Both the position numbers and the translations under genes were made by a program. Shown in pieces: positions 1 through 8,460 of a stretch of DNA of 64,000 nt. The stretch lies in assembly GCA_004295045.1 (NCBI GenBank), contig SHND01000037.1, positions 1-64,000 on the forward strand. The letters are read 5' to 3'. Under the pieces are notes generated by a model. That model made no database searches and was not told the DNA's origin. It saw nothing but the letters and a program-made list of their open reading frames with translations. Source of the stretch: Chloroflexota bacterium (GTDB lineage: Bacteria > Chloroflexota > Anaerolineae > UBA4142 > SHND01). Numbering within the stretch: the first letter of the stretch is position 1; every line of letters begins with the position of its first letter.

Positions 1-275
1 TCAATCGTCTCGTTCTTTACATCTTCTTTGTTTCGATTTTGCATCCGTTCAATTCCGCGCGCCGCGCTCGCGCGCGCCAAACCGAATCCCGTACGCGCGA
101 GAAATTTTGTCACGCGCCAGGTGAGCAGCGCCATGCCGCGCCGCGAAAGAGGCGATTGCGGACGCGGCGGCGGTTCGGCTTGCTGCATCAAGGGCGCGCG
201 ACATTTGGCGCAATACGCTTGTCCAAGTGCATTGCTTGTGCCACATTCGGGACAGACACGTTCAAAGGCGGGCAT
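1..275 (-). CDS. Zinc-ribbon protein, partial at left edge
   Basis: The ATG is at 275 and the frame is open to the window edge, so about 91 N-terminal residues are visible. The N-terminus has two CxxC pairs (CPEC and, about 14 residues on, CAKC), the pattern of a small zinc ribbon. A proline-rich linker and a basic segment follow. No catalytic domain is visible and the function is unknown. Zinc-ribbon openings like this are common on bacterial regulatory or membrane proteins, but nothing here decides which. Confidence 0.6.
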   Translation of the reverse strand, partial: MPAFERVCPECGTSNALGQAYCAKCRAPLMQQAEPPPRPQSPLSRRGMALLTWRVTKFLARTGFGLARASAARGIERMQNRNKEDVKNETI

Positions 276-293
276 CTTTTAAATTGTATCACA

Positions 294-1046
294 TTACCCG
301 GCTGTGATGCCGCCATCAATCGGAATCGCCGCGCCCGTGATGAAACTCGATTCGGCGCTCGCCAAAAATAGAACAAGCCGCGCGATTTCATCGGGCGCCG
401 CGATGCGATTCAACGGATGTTTTGCCGCCCACACGCGCGCCGCCTCAGCGGTATTGCCGTACAATTTCCATGCTGCATGAATCATATCCGTTTCGACGCT
501 GCCGGGGCAAATGCAATTCACGCGGATATTTTCTCGCGCATGGTCGAGCGCCATCGCGCGCGTGAGATTTACGACTGCGCCTTTGCTCGCCGCGTACGCA
601 GCCAGTCCGGGAAAACCGACGAGACCGACATACGAAGAGGTGTTGATAATTGCGCTCTCACCGGTTTTGCGAAGATGCGGCAGCGCGGCGCGGCTCATCA
701 GAAAAATACTTTTCACGTTTGTATCGAATGTCGCGTCCCATTCCTCTTCAGTTGTCGCTTCGACATTGCGATTGCGTAAAATGATGCCCGCGTTGTTGAA
801 TAAAATATCGAGTCGCCCAAACGCGCGCACCGTTTCATTGACAATGCGTTCGCAATCGGCATTTTGCGTCACGTCCCCTTGAATGAAAATCGCGTCATGT
901 AAAGATTCCAGCGCCGCGCGTCCCGCGTTTTCATCGCGTCCGGTGATCGCTACGCGCGCGCCATTTTCAATAAACAATTTTGCGGTGGCAAGTCCGATGC
1001 CGCGATTGCCGCCCGTAATGATTGTAACTTTATCTCGCAATTTCAT
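294..1046 (-). CDS. SDR-family NAD(P)-dependent oxidoreductase
   Basis: This 250-residue protein has a complete classical short-chain dehydrogenase layout. The cofactor loop TGGNRGIG is at residues 11-18, NNAG at 84-87, the catalytic Ser near 137-138, and the YxxxK pair at Tyr151 and Lys155. The C-terminal IDGGITAG ending is typical of FabG-like and glucose-1-dehydrogenase-like enzymes. It reduces or oxidises a carbonyl/alcohol substrate with NAD(P)H. The substrate cannot be read from the sequence. The FAD oxidoreductase upstream on the same strand could belong to the same catabolic unit, but the 95-base gap contains a hairpin element. Confidence 0.9.
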   Translation of the reverse strand: MKLRDKVTIITGGNRGIGLATAKLFIENGARVAITGRDENAGRAALESLHDAIFIQGDVTQNADCERIVNETVRAFGRLDILFNNAGIILRNRNVEATTEEEWDATFDTNVKSIFLMSRAALPHLRKTGESAIINTSSYVGLVGFPGLAAYAASKGAVVNLTRAMALDHARENIRVNCICPGSVETDMIHAAWKLYGNTAEAARVWAAKHPLNRIAAPDEIARLVLFLASAESSFITGAAIPIDGGITAG

Positions 1047-1100
1047 ATTCGCACAGGTCTCGTTTCTCGCCCTCGTTTCCCTTGCTTCACAACGTGTTCC

Positions 1101-1123
1101 GGCGTTAGAGAACGCCTCCTACA
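1101..1123. repeat. Small GGCGTT...AACGCC hairpin element
   Basis: GGCGTT, a four-base loop AGAG and AACGCC form a perfect hairpin followed by TCCTACA. A close relative lies at 29883-29907, GGCGT...AACGCC followed by TTCCTACG. This suggests a dispersed small palindromic repeat in spacers between genes. Confidence 0.55.
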
Positions 1124-1141
1124 CATGTCTCTCGTTTCCCG

Positions 1142-2314
1142 TTACAGCACCATCTTTTCCAACGCGTTCATATCCATTTTTTCAAAACGTGCCGTGCCAA
1201 AGGCGTTTTCGTCGCGCGACAATTTTCCCGTCATCAAATCCGCGAGCATACGCGAACCTGCCGCGCTGCCCATGACGCCGTGACCGCTGTAACCCGCGTG
1301 AACGAAAAAGCCGCGCACGTTTGGATGTTCGTCAATGATCGGTTTTGCATCGGGCGTCATGTCGTACTGTCCCGCGCGCACGTCCAGATCGCCTTTGCGC
1401 AAATTTTCCGCGACCTGTTCCCAAAATGGGGAAACGCGCGTCACCGCGTCGAGCGCGAGCGCGGGAAATTCCCAATCGGGCTTGATGTCATCACTCGGTT
1501 CGCTCGGCGCTTCAGCGGTGTTGACGGCGAGAATTGCGCCGCGCGCTTCGGGGCGCCAATGCGCGCCCGTGTCCGCATCAATCGTCATCGGCGCGTAATG
1601 CGGAATCAGCGCGTGTTCTTTGACGGCGGCGTGTTGGCGACGAATGAGGTTGATTGGAAAATCCCACGCGTATTGCGCCGCGAAATTTTTGGTAAACGGA
1701 CCTGCCGCGAGAATAATTTGCGGCGCGTAAAATTCGCCGCGATTTGTTTTCACTCCGCGCACGGATGCGCCCTCAATTAGCATTTCCGTAACGAATGTTT
1801 CATAAAAAATCCGCGCGCCGTCGCGCGTTGCCGCGCGCGCATACACATTCGTCAAATCGTTCGGCGAGAGCCAGCCATCTTTTGCGCGAAAAGCCGCGCC
1901 GATAACCTCGTTGCTGACGAATGGAAAATGTTTGCGCGTTTCGTCGCCATCCCACAATTCGACATCCGTAAGCCCGTGCGCGTGTTGAAACTCGACGCGT
2001 TTTTTCATGCGCGCCGGAACATCGGGATTTGTGGTGCAGAATAAATAGCCCTGCTGCACCATGCCAATCTCGGCATCGTCCAATTTGGTGTGCGCGCGGA
2101 TATTTTCAAAAAACGCAATGCTCTCGCGCATCATGGCGATATTTTCTGCTTCGGCAAATTGCGCGCGGAACGCGGCGAGTGAGGCAGAGGTGGTGAGCAA
2201 CCCCAACGCTTCGCGTTTTTCCAGCAGCGTCACGCGCAAACCCGTTTGCGTACAAAAAAACGCGCTCGCCGCGCCGACGATACCGCCGCCGATGATGATT
2301 ACGTCGCTTGTCAT
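1142..2314 (-). CDS. FAD-dependent oxidoreductase (DAO / sarcosine-oxidase-like)
   Basis: This 390-residue protein opens with the dinucleotide-binding motif GGGIVGAASAF near residues 8-18. It ends with the typical DAO-fold segment in which a Gly-rich stretch (HAGYSGHGVMGSAAG) contacts the flavin. Family members oxidise amines or amino acids such as sarcosine, glycine or D-amino acids, with FAD as cofactor. The substrate is not determinable here. The length is normal for single-subunit family members. It lies upstream of the SDR gene on the same strand. Confidence 0.88.
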   Translation of the reverse strand: MTSDVIIIGGGIVGAASAFFCTQTGLRVTLLEKREALGLLTTSASLAAFRAQFAEAENIAMMRESIAFFENIRAHTKLDDAEIGMVQQGYLFCTTNPDVPARMKKRVEFQHAHGLTDVELWDGDETRKHFPFVSNEVIGAAFRAKDGWLSPNDLTNVYARAATRDGARIFYETFVTEMLIEGASVRGVKTNRGEFYAPQIILAAGPFTKNFAAQYAWDFPINLIRRQHAAVKEHALIPHYAPMTIDADTGAHWRPEARGAILAVNTAEAPSEPSDDIKPDWEFPALALDAVTRVSPFWEQVAENLRKGDLDVRAGQYDMTPDAKPIIDEHPNVRGFFVHAGYSGHGVMGSAAGSRMLADLMTGKLSRDENAFGTARFEKMDMNALEKMVL

Positions 2315-2327
2315 TCTAAAAGAGAGA

Positions 2328-2395
2328 TTGGAGACTAGTTATTCGAGTACTAGTCTCCAACGTCCAATCTCTAGTCTCTAGTCTCCAATCTCTAT
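2328..2395. repeat. Inverted-repeat spacer element (TTGGAGACTAGT family)
   Basis: TTGGAGACTAGT at 2328-2339 and ACTAGTCTCCAA at 2349-2360 are perfect 12-base arms. They are followed by further partial copies (CCAATCTCTAGTCTC...). The element fills the spacer between the Nudix gene and the FAD oxidoreductase gene, both on the minus strand. It may fold in RNA, but no U-tract follows the stem, so a terminator role is not supported. Confidence 0.7.
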
Positions 2396-3049
2396 TCTGT
2401 CAAAATACGTTTCCTTTAATTCGCCGCGATGAGCTGCCCACGCGTGTTCAACCCAACCAAGTTCTGCGCGGGCGAGTGGCTGTGGTAAATTGCCGCGCGC
2501 GAAAAATCCAGCATTGAGCGCTTCGTGTGCGCGAACCGAAATTTCGCCGCCGTCAAGCCGACAGTAAAAGACCAACGAATACAAACATTGATCGAGTTCG
2601 TTCTCGATGAGCCGACGGATGTCGTATGTTGCAATCAAGCGCAGGGGCGTTACGCGCAAGCCGGTTTCTTCGCGCACTTCTTTCACCGCCACTTGCGCGG
2701 GCGAATAGCCCACATCCGCCCAGCCCGTTGGAAAAAGCCAGTGGTGACTGGTGCGCTCGATCAACAACAATTCGTCGCGGTCATTGAAAACAATCGCGCC
2801 GACTCCGACTTTTGGGGTGACATAGCCCGCCACACCGGAGCCGACTTCGCCGCGCCATTTTTGGTACAGCGCGTTCGTCAGTTCGGCATCGCTTTCTAAA
2901 TCAGCGCGCGTCGCTGCCATTTGCGCGGCGAGCACCAAAAGTTCTTCGTATCGTTCGCGATCCCACACCGGCGGGCTAAAAGCAATGCCCGTTTGCGCGA
3001 TGGCGCGCAAACGTTGAATCCATAAATTCACTTGTTCATCCAATAACAT
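2378..3049 (-). CDS. Nudix hydrolase with N-terminal helical extension
   Basis: The protein has 223 residues. Residues 1-70 are helical and resemble the extension seen in YjhB-like Nudix proteins. Residues 75-210 are the Nudix fold. The Nudix box lies at about 109-131 and ends KEVREETGL, with Lys in place of the usual first Arg of REUxEExGU and no Glu at the usual upstream position. Family members hydrolyse nucleoside diphosphates linked to another moiety, such as ADP-ribose or NADH. The substrate is unknown. A TATAAT at 3057-3062 lies only seven bases upstream of the ATG, so the mRNA is probably leaderless. Confidence 0.85.
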   Translation of the reverse strand: MLLDEQVNLWIQRLRAIAQTGIAFSPPVWDRERYEELLVLAAQMAATRADLESDAELTNALYQKWRGEVGSGVAGYVTPKVGVGAIVFNDRDELLLIERTSHHWLFPTGWADVGYSPAQVAVKEVREETGLRVTPLRLIATYDIRRLIENELDQCLYSLVFYCRLDGGEISVRAHEALNAGFFARGNLPQPLARAELGWVEHAWAAHRGELKETYFDRIEIGD

Positions 3050-3056
3050 GCCGACA

Positions 3057-3062
3057 ATTATA
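3057..3062 (-). promoter_or_regulatory. -10 element of the Nudix gene, leaderless arrangement
   Basis: TATAAT on the minus strand ends seven bases before the ATG at 3049. Transcription would start at or within a base or two of the start codon. No ribosome binding site is present. No good -35 was found. Confidence 0.5.
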
Positions 3063-3168
3063 GTCGAGAAATTTTTTCGGTGCTACAATCAGCGCGCGTC
3101 CATAGTCAGAGCTCTGACGACAGAACGATGCTCGGCTAATTCTGCTTGCAAATTGAATTTGACGGAAT

Positions 3169-4248
3169 ATGTCTGTGAATCCCAATCCTAACGATGGTGG
3201 AACCGGCGAACCCTCGGTCCGCGAACCGGTGTGGCAATATCGCGGCTATGCCTTGCGCGCGCAAGATTTTACGACGGCGATGGTGCATTTTTATCGCGGT
3301 GAAATTCATCGCGCCAACACGTGGCGTAATCGTCTTGATGCGACGACGAATTGGGCAATCGTTACCACAGCGGCGGTCATTTCGTTTGCGCTGGCTTCGT
3401 CCAACAACTCGCACGCGGTGTTGTTGATTGATATGGCGTTGATTCTGATCTTTTTGTGGATTGAAGCGCGGCGCTATCGTTATTTTGAATTGTTTTCGTA
3501 CCGCGTGCGTTTGTTGGAGACCGATTTTTTTGCAGCGATGTTGGTGCCGCCATTTCAGCCATCGCCCGATTGGGCGGAAACACTGGCGACTTCGCTCTTG
3601 CGCCCGAAATTTCCCATCACAAATTTGGAGGCGATTGGGCGCCGTTTGCGGCGAAACTATTTGGCAATTCTGGGTATTTTGCTTTTGGTGTGGGTATTTA
3701 AATTGTATTCGCTTCCGACGGTTGCGATTTCTTTCGATGAGTTTGCCGCGCGCGCGTCAATCGGTCCGATTGCGGGAACCACCGTGTTGGTGGGCGTTGG
3801 CGTGGCTGCCCTATTTCTCATTGCCACCGCGTTGGCGACCTTGACCTTGAATGAAGCAACAGGCGAAGTATTGGAGGCGCCGCGCGTCTTTCAAGGGCTG
3901 GGCTTTGAACGCGTGTTGCGCGGCAATCCGATGGAGCGCGTGTATGGCGCGAATGTTTGGCAGCGCCCGAGCGCCAGGCGCGATGAATTCATGACGATGA
4001 TTATTACGGACAAGGGCGCGGCGGTGGCGGAACGCGTGATGCAAGATATGAATCGCGGGGTCACGCAATTACACGGCGAAGGGATGTACACGCAAAAGGC
4101 GCGCGAAGTTTTGATTTGCGCGTTGACTGAAACGGAAATTGATGATTTGAAACGCGCGGTGAACGCCGCCGACCCGCAAGGATTCGTCGTTGTGCTGCCA
4201 GCGAGTGAAATCGCGGGCAAAGGTTTCGCGCCGCTCGACGAGGATTAG
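3169..4248 (+). CDS. DUF2270 membrane protein with C-terminal DUF2179-like domain
   Basis: The protein has 359 residues. Residues 20-160 match the DUF2270 pattern: a helix with FTTAMVHFYRGE, then two close membrane segments near 60-100 and the WIEARRYRYFELF loop. Two more membrane segments lie near 165-185 and 200-225. Residues 268-353 look like a DUF2179 regulatory domain (the soluble C-terminal domain of YitT-type proteins), with the conserved GMYT..AREVLIC segment. The two families are recognised by eye; the function is unknown. The stop at 4248 is next to the TauE start at 4250, so the genes are probably one transcription unit. Confidence 0.78.
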   Translation: MSVNPNPNDGGTGEPSVREPVWQYRGYALRAQDFTTAMVHFYRGEIHRANTWRNRLDATTNWAIVTTAAVISFALASSNNSHAVLLIDMALILIFLWIEARRYRYFELFSYRVRLLETDFFAAMLVPPFQPSPDWAETLATSLLRPKFPITNLEAIGRRLRRNYLAILGILLLVWVFKLYSLPTVAISFDEFAARASIGPIAGTTVLVGVGVAALFLIATALATLTLNEATGEVLEAPRVFQGLGFERVLRGNPMERVYGANVWQRPSARRDEFMTMIITDKGAAVAERVMQDMNRGVTQLHGEGMYTQKAREVLICALTETEIDDLKRAVNAADPQGFVVVLPASEIAGKGFAPLDED

Positions 4249-4249
4249 G

Positions 4250-5068
4250 ATGATGCTCACACTTTTTGAGATTTTTCTAATCGGCGTTGGCGCGGGAATG
4301 CTGGGCGCGATGTTGGGCATTGGCGGCGGTGTGATTTTGATACCGCTTTTGACCGGTCTGATTGGCTTGCCAATTAAAACAGCTATCGGCGCGAGCATTG
4401 TCAGTGTGATTGCTACTTCGTCGGCGGCGGGCGCGGTGTATGTGGGACGCGGGCTCACGCACACGCGGCTTTCGATGACACTGGAAATTGCGACGACGCT
4501 CGGCGCGTTGGCGGGCGGCATCACGGCGGTGCTGATCAATCCGAATTTGCTCGCGGGAATTTTTGGTATCGTGCTGGTTTATGTGGCGCTCTCGCTGCGC
4601 GGCATCAAAAAAGATTCGGACCGAGTTGAGGAGACCGGTTTTTTGGATACGAGTTATATTGACCCGTTGACCGGTGAGCCGGTGAAATATGGGGTGCATC
4701 ATTTTCCGCTGGGGATGGCGGCGAGTTTTGTTGCAGGCAACATTTCGGGATTGCTCGGTATCGGCGGCGGCGTCATCAAAGTGCCAATCATGTCGTTGGT
4801 GATGGGGCTGCCCATGCGCGCCGCGATTGCGACGAGCAATTTCATGATTGGCATTACGGCGGCGACGAGCGCGATCATTTATTATCAGCACGGCTATATT
4901 GACCCGAGCATTGCGATTCCCACCGCGTTGGGTGTTTTACTCGGCGCGCAAATCGGTTCGCGTCTCGGCAGCCGCGTGCAGAGTCATCGGCTCAAACAAA
5001 TTTTTCAAATTTTGCTTTTGGTGTTTGCGGCGCAAATGCTTTTTCGCGCGTTGACGGGAGCGACCTGA
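4250..5068 (+). CDS. Sulfite exporter TauE/SafE family permease
   Basis: This 272-residue integral membrane protein has about eight hydrophobic segments. It carries the family's two internally repeated signatures, GAGMLGAMLGIGGGVILIPLL near the N-terminus and SGLLGIGGGVIKVP in the second half. Known relatives move sulfite, sulfoacetate or other organosulfur anions across the membrane; the substrate here is unknown. The ATG at 4250 was chosen because it directly follows the upstream stop; an in-frame start at 4190 would run deep into DUF2270. Its stop overlaps the ATG of the next gene by one base. Confidence 0.9.
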   Translation: MMLTLFEIFLIGVGAGMLGAMLGIGGGVILIPLLTGLIGLPIKTAIGASIVSVIATSSAAGAVYVGRGLTHTRLSMTLEIATTLGALAGGITAVLINPNLLAGIFGIVLVYVALSLRGIKKDSDRVEETGFLDTSYIDPLTGEPVKYGVHHFPLGMAASFVAGNISGLLGIGGGVIKVPIMSLVMGLPMRAAIATSNFMIGITAATSAIIYYQHGYIDPSIAIPTALGVLLGAQIGSRLGSRVQSHRLKQIFQILLLVFAAQMLFRALTGAT

Positions 5069-5502
5069 TGGCAGAGTCACCTCAAGACCAAATCCACGTT
5101 AATCCAAATCTGAATGATCTGGTCAGTGGCATTAGCGAGACCACGCAGCAGGCGCAGGTGCTGCGCGAACAGCGTGATGTAAATGGCGTGGTGCATCAAA
5201 TGTTGATTATTGGTTTGGGCATCAGCACATCGCTCATGGTGTTCGGACTCGCGCTCGATTTATTTTTTCATCGCGTGCCGCCGACGGTGGTTCCAAATTT
5301 GGGCGATGTCTTTTCGCGTATGTTGGAGCTGCGTCCTTCCGGTTTTCTCGCGGCGGGTTTGCTTGTTTTGATTATTACGCCGGTGCTGCGCGTGGTGGGT
5401 TCCATTTTCGCGTTTTTGTACGAACGCGACTATTTGTACGTGGGCATTACGATGCTTGTCTTGATCATTGTGATTGTCAGTATGATACTGGGCAAGGGTT
5501 GA
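5068..5502 (+). CDS. DUF1634 family membrane protein
   Basis: This 144-residue protein has three strongly hydrophobic segments (about residues 47-67, 85-112 and 120-143) separated by short loops. DUF1634 proteins are regularly found beside TauE/SafE permeases, and here the ATG overlaps the permease stop codon by one base. A partner role in the same transport system is therefore a reasonable inference. The biochemical function of the family is not established. Confidence 0.82.
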   Translation: MAESPQDQIHVNPNLNDLVSGISETTQQAQVLREQRDVNGVVHQMLIIGLGISTSLMVFGLALDLFFHRVPPTVVPNLGDVFSRMLELRPSGFLAAGLLVLIITPVLRVVGSIFAFLYERDYLYVGITMLVLIIVIVSMILGKG

Positions 5503-5523
5503 CCCGCGAAAGGAGCTTGCGAA

Positions 5524-6582
5524 ATGAATTCGCCTTTGGCGGAACCGCGCAATGTCGAAACGCTGTTGACAATTCTGGGCGACATTAACGCGAGCGTGAA
5601 TCAATCGGAAGCGCTCGATTCGCTGCTGCGTCACGTGGTCGCCGATTTGGGATACAAAGCTGCAACCTTGCGCTTGTTGGACCAAGAGAAACAACAATTG
5701 ATGTTACGCGCCGCGTATGGGCTGAGCGCGCAGTATTTGGACAAGGGCGCGCTCGACGTGGCGAAAAGTGGAATTGACCGAACCGTCTTGCAAGGCGAAC
5801 GCGTGTACGTCGCGGATGTCAGCCGCGCCGAAGGTTTTCAATATCCCGAACACGCCGCGCGCGAAGGTTTGGTCAGTATGCTGGCTTTGCCATTGACTAC
5901 GCGCCAACGCATCATCGGCGTACTGCACGTCTACACCGCGGCGCCGCACGAATTCCAAACATCGGAAAGCTTGTTTCTCTCCGCCGTCGCCAATTTGGGC
6001 GCGGACGCGATTTATCGTACGCATCTGTTTGAAGCTTTTCAACAAATCGCGCATCAGGTCAATTCCACGCTTGAACTCGACAAGGTGTTGACGACGTTGT
6101 TGGTGGAGCTCGTGCGCGAGTTGAATGTCAAAGCGGGCTCGCTGCGGCTCTTGGGTCCGCGCGGACTGACATTGCATCTCGCGGCGGCGTACGGGTTGAG
6201 CAAAGCATATTTGGACAAAGGCGCGGTCATCCTCGCGGCAAGTCCGATTGACCGACTGGTGCTCGAATCGAATGAGCCGAAAGCAATTACGGAGATGAGC
6301 GCGGAAGCGGGTTTTCAATATCCTGAAGAAGCGAGACGTGAAGGCATTCGTTCGGTGCTGGTTTTGCCGCTGCGCGCGCACGGCACAAATATCGGCGTGC
6401 TGCGTTTGTATTCGGCGCAAGTGCGCGTGTTTGGCAGCGAAGATTTGAATTTTGCGCGCGCCATCGCCGACCTCGGCGCAATTTCGATTGAAAACGCGAA
6501 ACTGCATCAGTTCGTTGAAAAGCGGATGGAAGAGCTCAAACAAAATGTGGACGGTTGGTACCGCTTTCTCGCGTTCAGTTGA
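5524..6582 (+). CDS. Tandem GAF-domain protein
   Basis: The 352-residue protein contains two GAF domains that are clearly duplicates of each other, at about residues 15-165 and 175-335. Shared landmarks include LRLL..., AAYGLS..YLDKGA, PIDR/GIDRTVL, GFQYPE.A.REG and a final GVL..Y. GAF domains bind small ligands or sense redox or light. No histidine kinase, cyclase or DNA-binding domain is attached, so the output is unknown. It is preceded by AAGGAG seven to eight bases before the ATG. The next gene, an FGE-like protein, starts about 20 bases after its stop. Confidence 0.88.
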   Translation: MNSPLAEPRNVETLLTILGDINASVNQSEALDSLLRHVVADLGYKAATLRLLDQEKQQLMLRAAYGLSAQYLDKGALDVAKSGIDRTVLQGERVYVADVSRAEGFQYPEHAAREGLVSMLALPLTTRQRIIGVLHVYTAAPHEFQTSESLFLSAVANLGADAIYRTHLFEAFQQIAHQVNSTLELDKVLTTLLVELVRELNVKAGSLRLLGPRGLTLHLAAAYGLSKAYLDKGAVILAASPIDRLVLESNEPKAITEMSAEAGFQYPEEARREGIRSVLVLPLRAHGTNIGVLRLYSAQVRVFGSEDLNFARAIADLGAISIENAKLHQFVEKRMEELKQNVDGWYRFLAFS

Positions 6583-6604
6583 AACGCGCGCGGAATGGCT
6601 GCGT

Positions 6605-7408
6605 ATGGAATTTGTCGAGATTCCTGCCGGTGTTTTATTGATGGGTGACAAGCGTTTGCGCGACGCGTCGCCGCCGCACAAGCTCGAACTGCGCGCGTTC
6701 GCCATTGGAAAATATCCGGTGACGAATGCAGAATACGCGGAATTTATTTCCGCGCGCGGGTACGAAAACGAAATGTATTGGACGGCGATGGGCTGGAAAT
6801 GGATGCGCGGGCGAATCGGTCAGGAAGCCGCCCCGGGTTTTTGGCACGAGCCGCGTTTGAACCAAGCGCGTTATCCCGTCGTTGGCGTTTCGTGGTACGA
6901 AGCAGTGGCGTTTTGCAATTGGCTGACGGACACGGAAAACAGGGAGATAGGGAAACAGGAAAACGAGGAAACAGGGAAACAGATAAAATTTCGGTTGCCA
7001 TCGGAAGCAGAATGGGAGTACGCGGCGCGCGGCGCAGACAATACGCGCAGTTTCCCGTGGGGCGAAAAATTTGAACGCGGGCGCGCGAATACGGCGGAAG
7101 CGGGATTTGGCGGCACGACGCCCATTTCACATTTTCCGTCCGGCGTTAGCCTATTTGGCGTTTGGGATCTGGCGGGTAATGTTTTCGAGTGGACGTTATC
7201 TAAATGGGGAGTGAATTGGCAAGAGTTACAATTCGGATATCCTTACCGTCCGGGCGACGGACGCGAAGAAATCGAAGGCAGCGGCGCGCGCATCATGCGC
7301 GGCGGCTCGTGGTTTAATCCGCAATCGGAAGCGCTGTGCGCGTATCGTTCGCGTTATCTCGCCGGTGCGCGGGGCAGTAATATCGGATTTCGCGTGACAA
7401 AGGCGTAG
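6605..7408 (+). CDS. Formylglycine-generating-enzyme (SUMF1/EgtB)-like protein
   Basis: The 267-residue protein covers the whole FGE-sulfatase fold. It starts MEFVEIPAGVLLMGD and contains KYPVTNAEYAEF, PVVGVSWYEAVAFCNWL, RLPSEAEWEYAARG, and the ending RGGSW...CAYRSR...GFRVTKA. Family members oxidise cysteine to formylglycine in sulfatases or act on small thiols, but many bacterial members have unknown substrates. The start at 6605 was chosen because the fold begins there; an overlapping upstream start is possible. Between CNWL and RLPSE is an insertion rich in Glu, Gly, Lys and Gln, encoded by a degenerate ACAGGGAAACAG repeat that also appears in spacers. Confidence 0.85.
   Translation: MEFVEIPAGVLLMGDKRLRDASPPHKLELRAFAIGKYPVTNAEYAEFISARGYENEMYWTAMGWKWMRGRIGQEAAPGFWHEPRLNQARYPVVGVSWYEAVAFCNWLTDTENREIGKQENEETGKQIKFRLPSEAEWEYAARGADNTRSFPWGEKFERGRANTAEAGFGGTTPISHFPSGVSLFGVWDLAGNVFEWTLSKWGVNWQELQFGYPYRPGDGREEIEGSGARIMRGGSWFNPQSEALCAYRSRYLAGARGSNIGFRVTKA
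6939..6995 (+). repeat. In-frame ACAGGGAAACAGG-type repeat within the FGE-like gene
   Basis: Degenerate units of AGGGAAACAG/AACGAGGAAACAG run through this stretch and translate as a Glu/Lys/Gln-rich insertion with two GKQ units. The same word occurs in the clpP-tig spacer at 42867-42904. It appears to be a spacer-type repeat that has entered a coding sequence without breaking the frame. Confidence 0.6.
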
Positions 7409-7482
7409 GGACGAAACATTCGCTGGCTGTCCCGACAATTACGCAAATCTCACTGCGAATGCTTTGCCCTACTGGTCTCTTT

Positions 7483-8460
7483 ATGTCACCAATTATTCAC
7501 GTAACGCATCTCGTCAAACGCTACAAGAATTCGCAAGCGAATGCGGTGGACGATGTTTCATTCGACGTCGCGTCGGGCGAGTTTTTTGTCTTGCTCGGAC
7601 CGAACGGCGCGGGCAAGACGACGACGATTTCGATTTTGACGACGACGCTCGCGCCCACTTCGGGCAAAGTCGAAATCGCGGGGCAAGACCTCGTGATGAA
7701 TCCGAACAGCGTGCGCGAAAATGTCGGCATCATTTTTCAAAATCCGTCGCTCGACAAAAATCTCACCGCCGAAGAAAATGTTCGACTTCATGCCAACATG
7801 TACGGCGTCTATCCGTTTCGCCCCGCTTATTGGATGATGCCGCGCGCATACAAATCAAAGGTGAACGAGCTCGCAGAAATTTTGGGCATCGAAAAAGAGA
7901 TTCACCAGCCCATCAAGGCGCTGTCGGGCGGCATGAAACGCAAATTGGAAATTATTCGTTCGCTGATTCATCAACCGCGCGTTTTGTTTTTGGATGAGCC
8001 GACGACGGGACTCGACCCGCAGAGCCGCCGCAGTTTGTGGGAGTACCTGACGCGTGTGCGTACCGAAAACGCGATGACCGTTTTTCTCACCACCCATTAT
8101 TTGGAAGAAGCGGAACGCGCCGATACGATTTGTATTTTGAATCGCGGCAAAATCGTGGCGCAAGGCACGCCCGACCAAGTTAAAGCGCGGCTGGTGGAAA
8201 ATTATCTTTTGATTGACGCGGCGGATCACGACGCGCTGCGGCAAGAATTACGCGCGCGCGGCGTGCCTTTTATCGAAACACCGTTGTTCAAAATTGACTT
8301 GAACGGCAATGCGGACCATCATTTCACGCCGCATCAACTTTTGAAAATGATTGATACGCCTTTGACGACGGTGAAATTGAATACGCCGACGGTTGAGGAT
8401 GCGTATCTGGCGATTATTTCCGAAAATGACGACGATCTCACAAGACCAAACGCGCACTAG
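7483..8460 (+). CDS. ABC-2 type exporter, ATP-binding subunit
   Basis: This 325-residue ATPase has Walker A GPNGAGKT, signature LSGGMKRKLE, Walker B VLFLDEP followed by TTGLDP, and the switch His in FLTTHYLEEAE. The C-terminal about 90 residues form the extension typical of DrrA/NodI-type drug and polysaccharide exporters. It energises export together with the permease encoded next. The start at 7483 (MSPIIHVTHL) was chosen over the ATG at 7459 because the fold begins there; no good ribosome binding site is seen for either. Its 3' end overlaps the permease start. Confidence 0.9.
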   Translation: MSPIIHVTHLVKRYKNSQANAVDDVSFDVASGEFFVLLGPNGAGKTTTISILTTTLAPTSGKVEIAGQDLVMNPNSVRENVGIIFQNPSLDKNLTAEENVRLHANMYGVYPFRPAYWMMPRAYKSKVNELAEILGIEKEIHQPIKALSGGMKRKLEIIRSLIHQPRVLFLDEPTTGLDPQSRRSLWEYLTRVRTENAMTVFLTTHYLEEAERADTICILNRGKIVAQGTPDQVKARLVENYLLIDAADHDALRQELRARGVPFIETPLFKIDLNGNADHHFTPHQLLKMIDTPLTTVKLNTPTVEDAYLAIISENDDDLTRPNAH

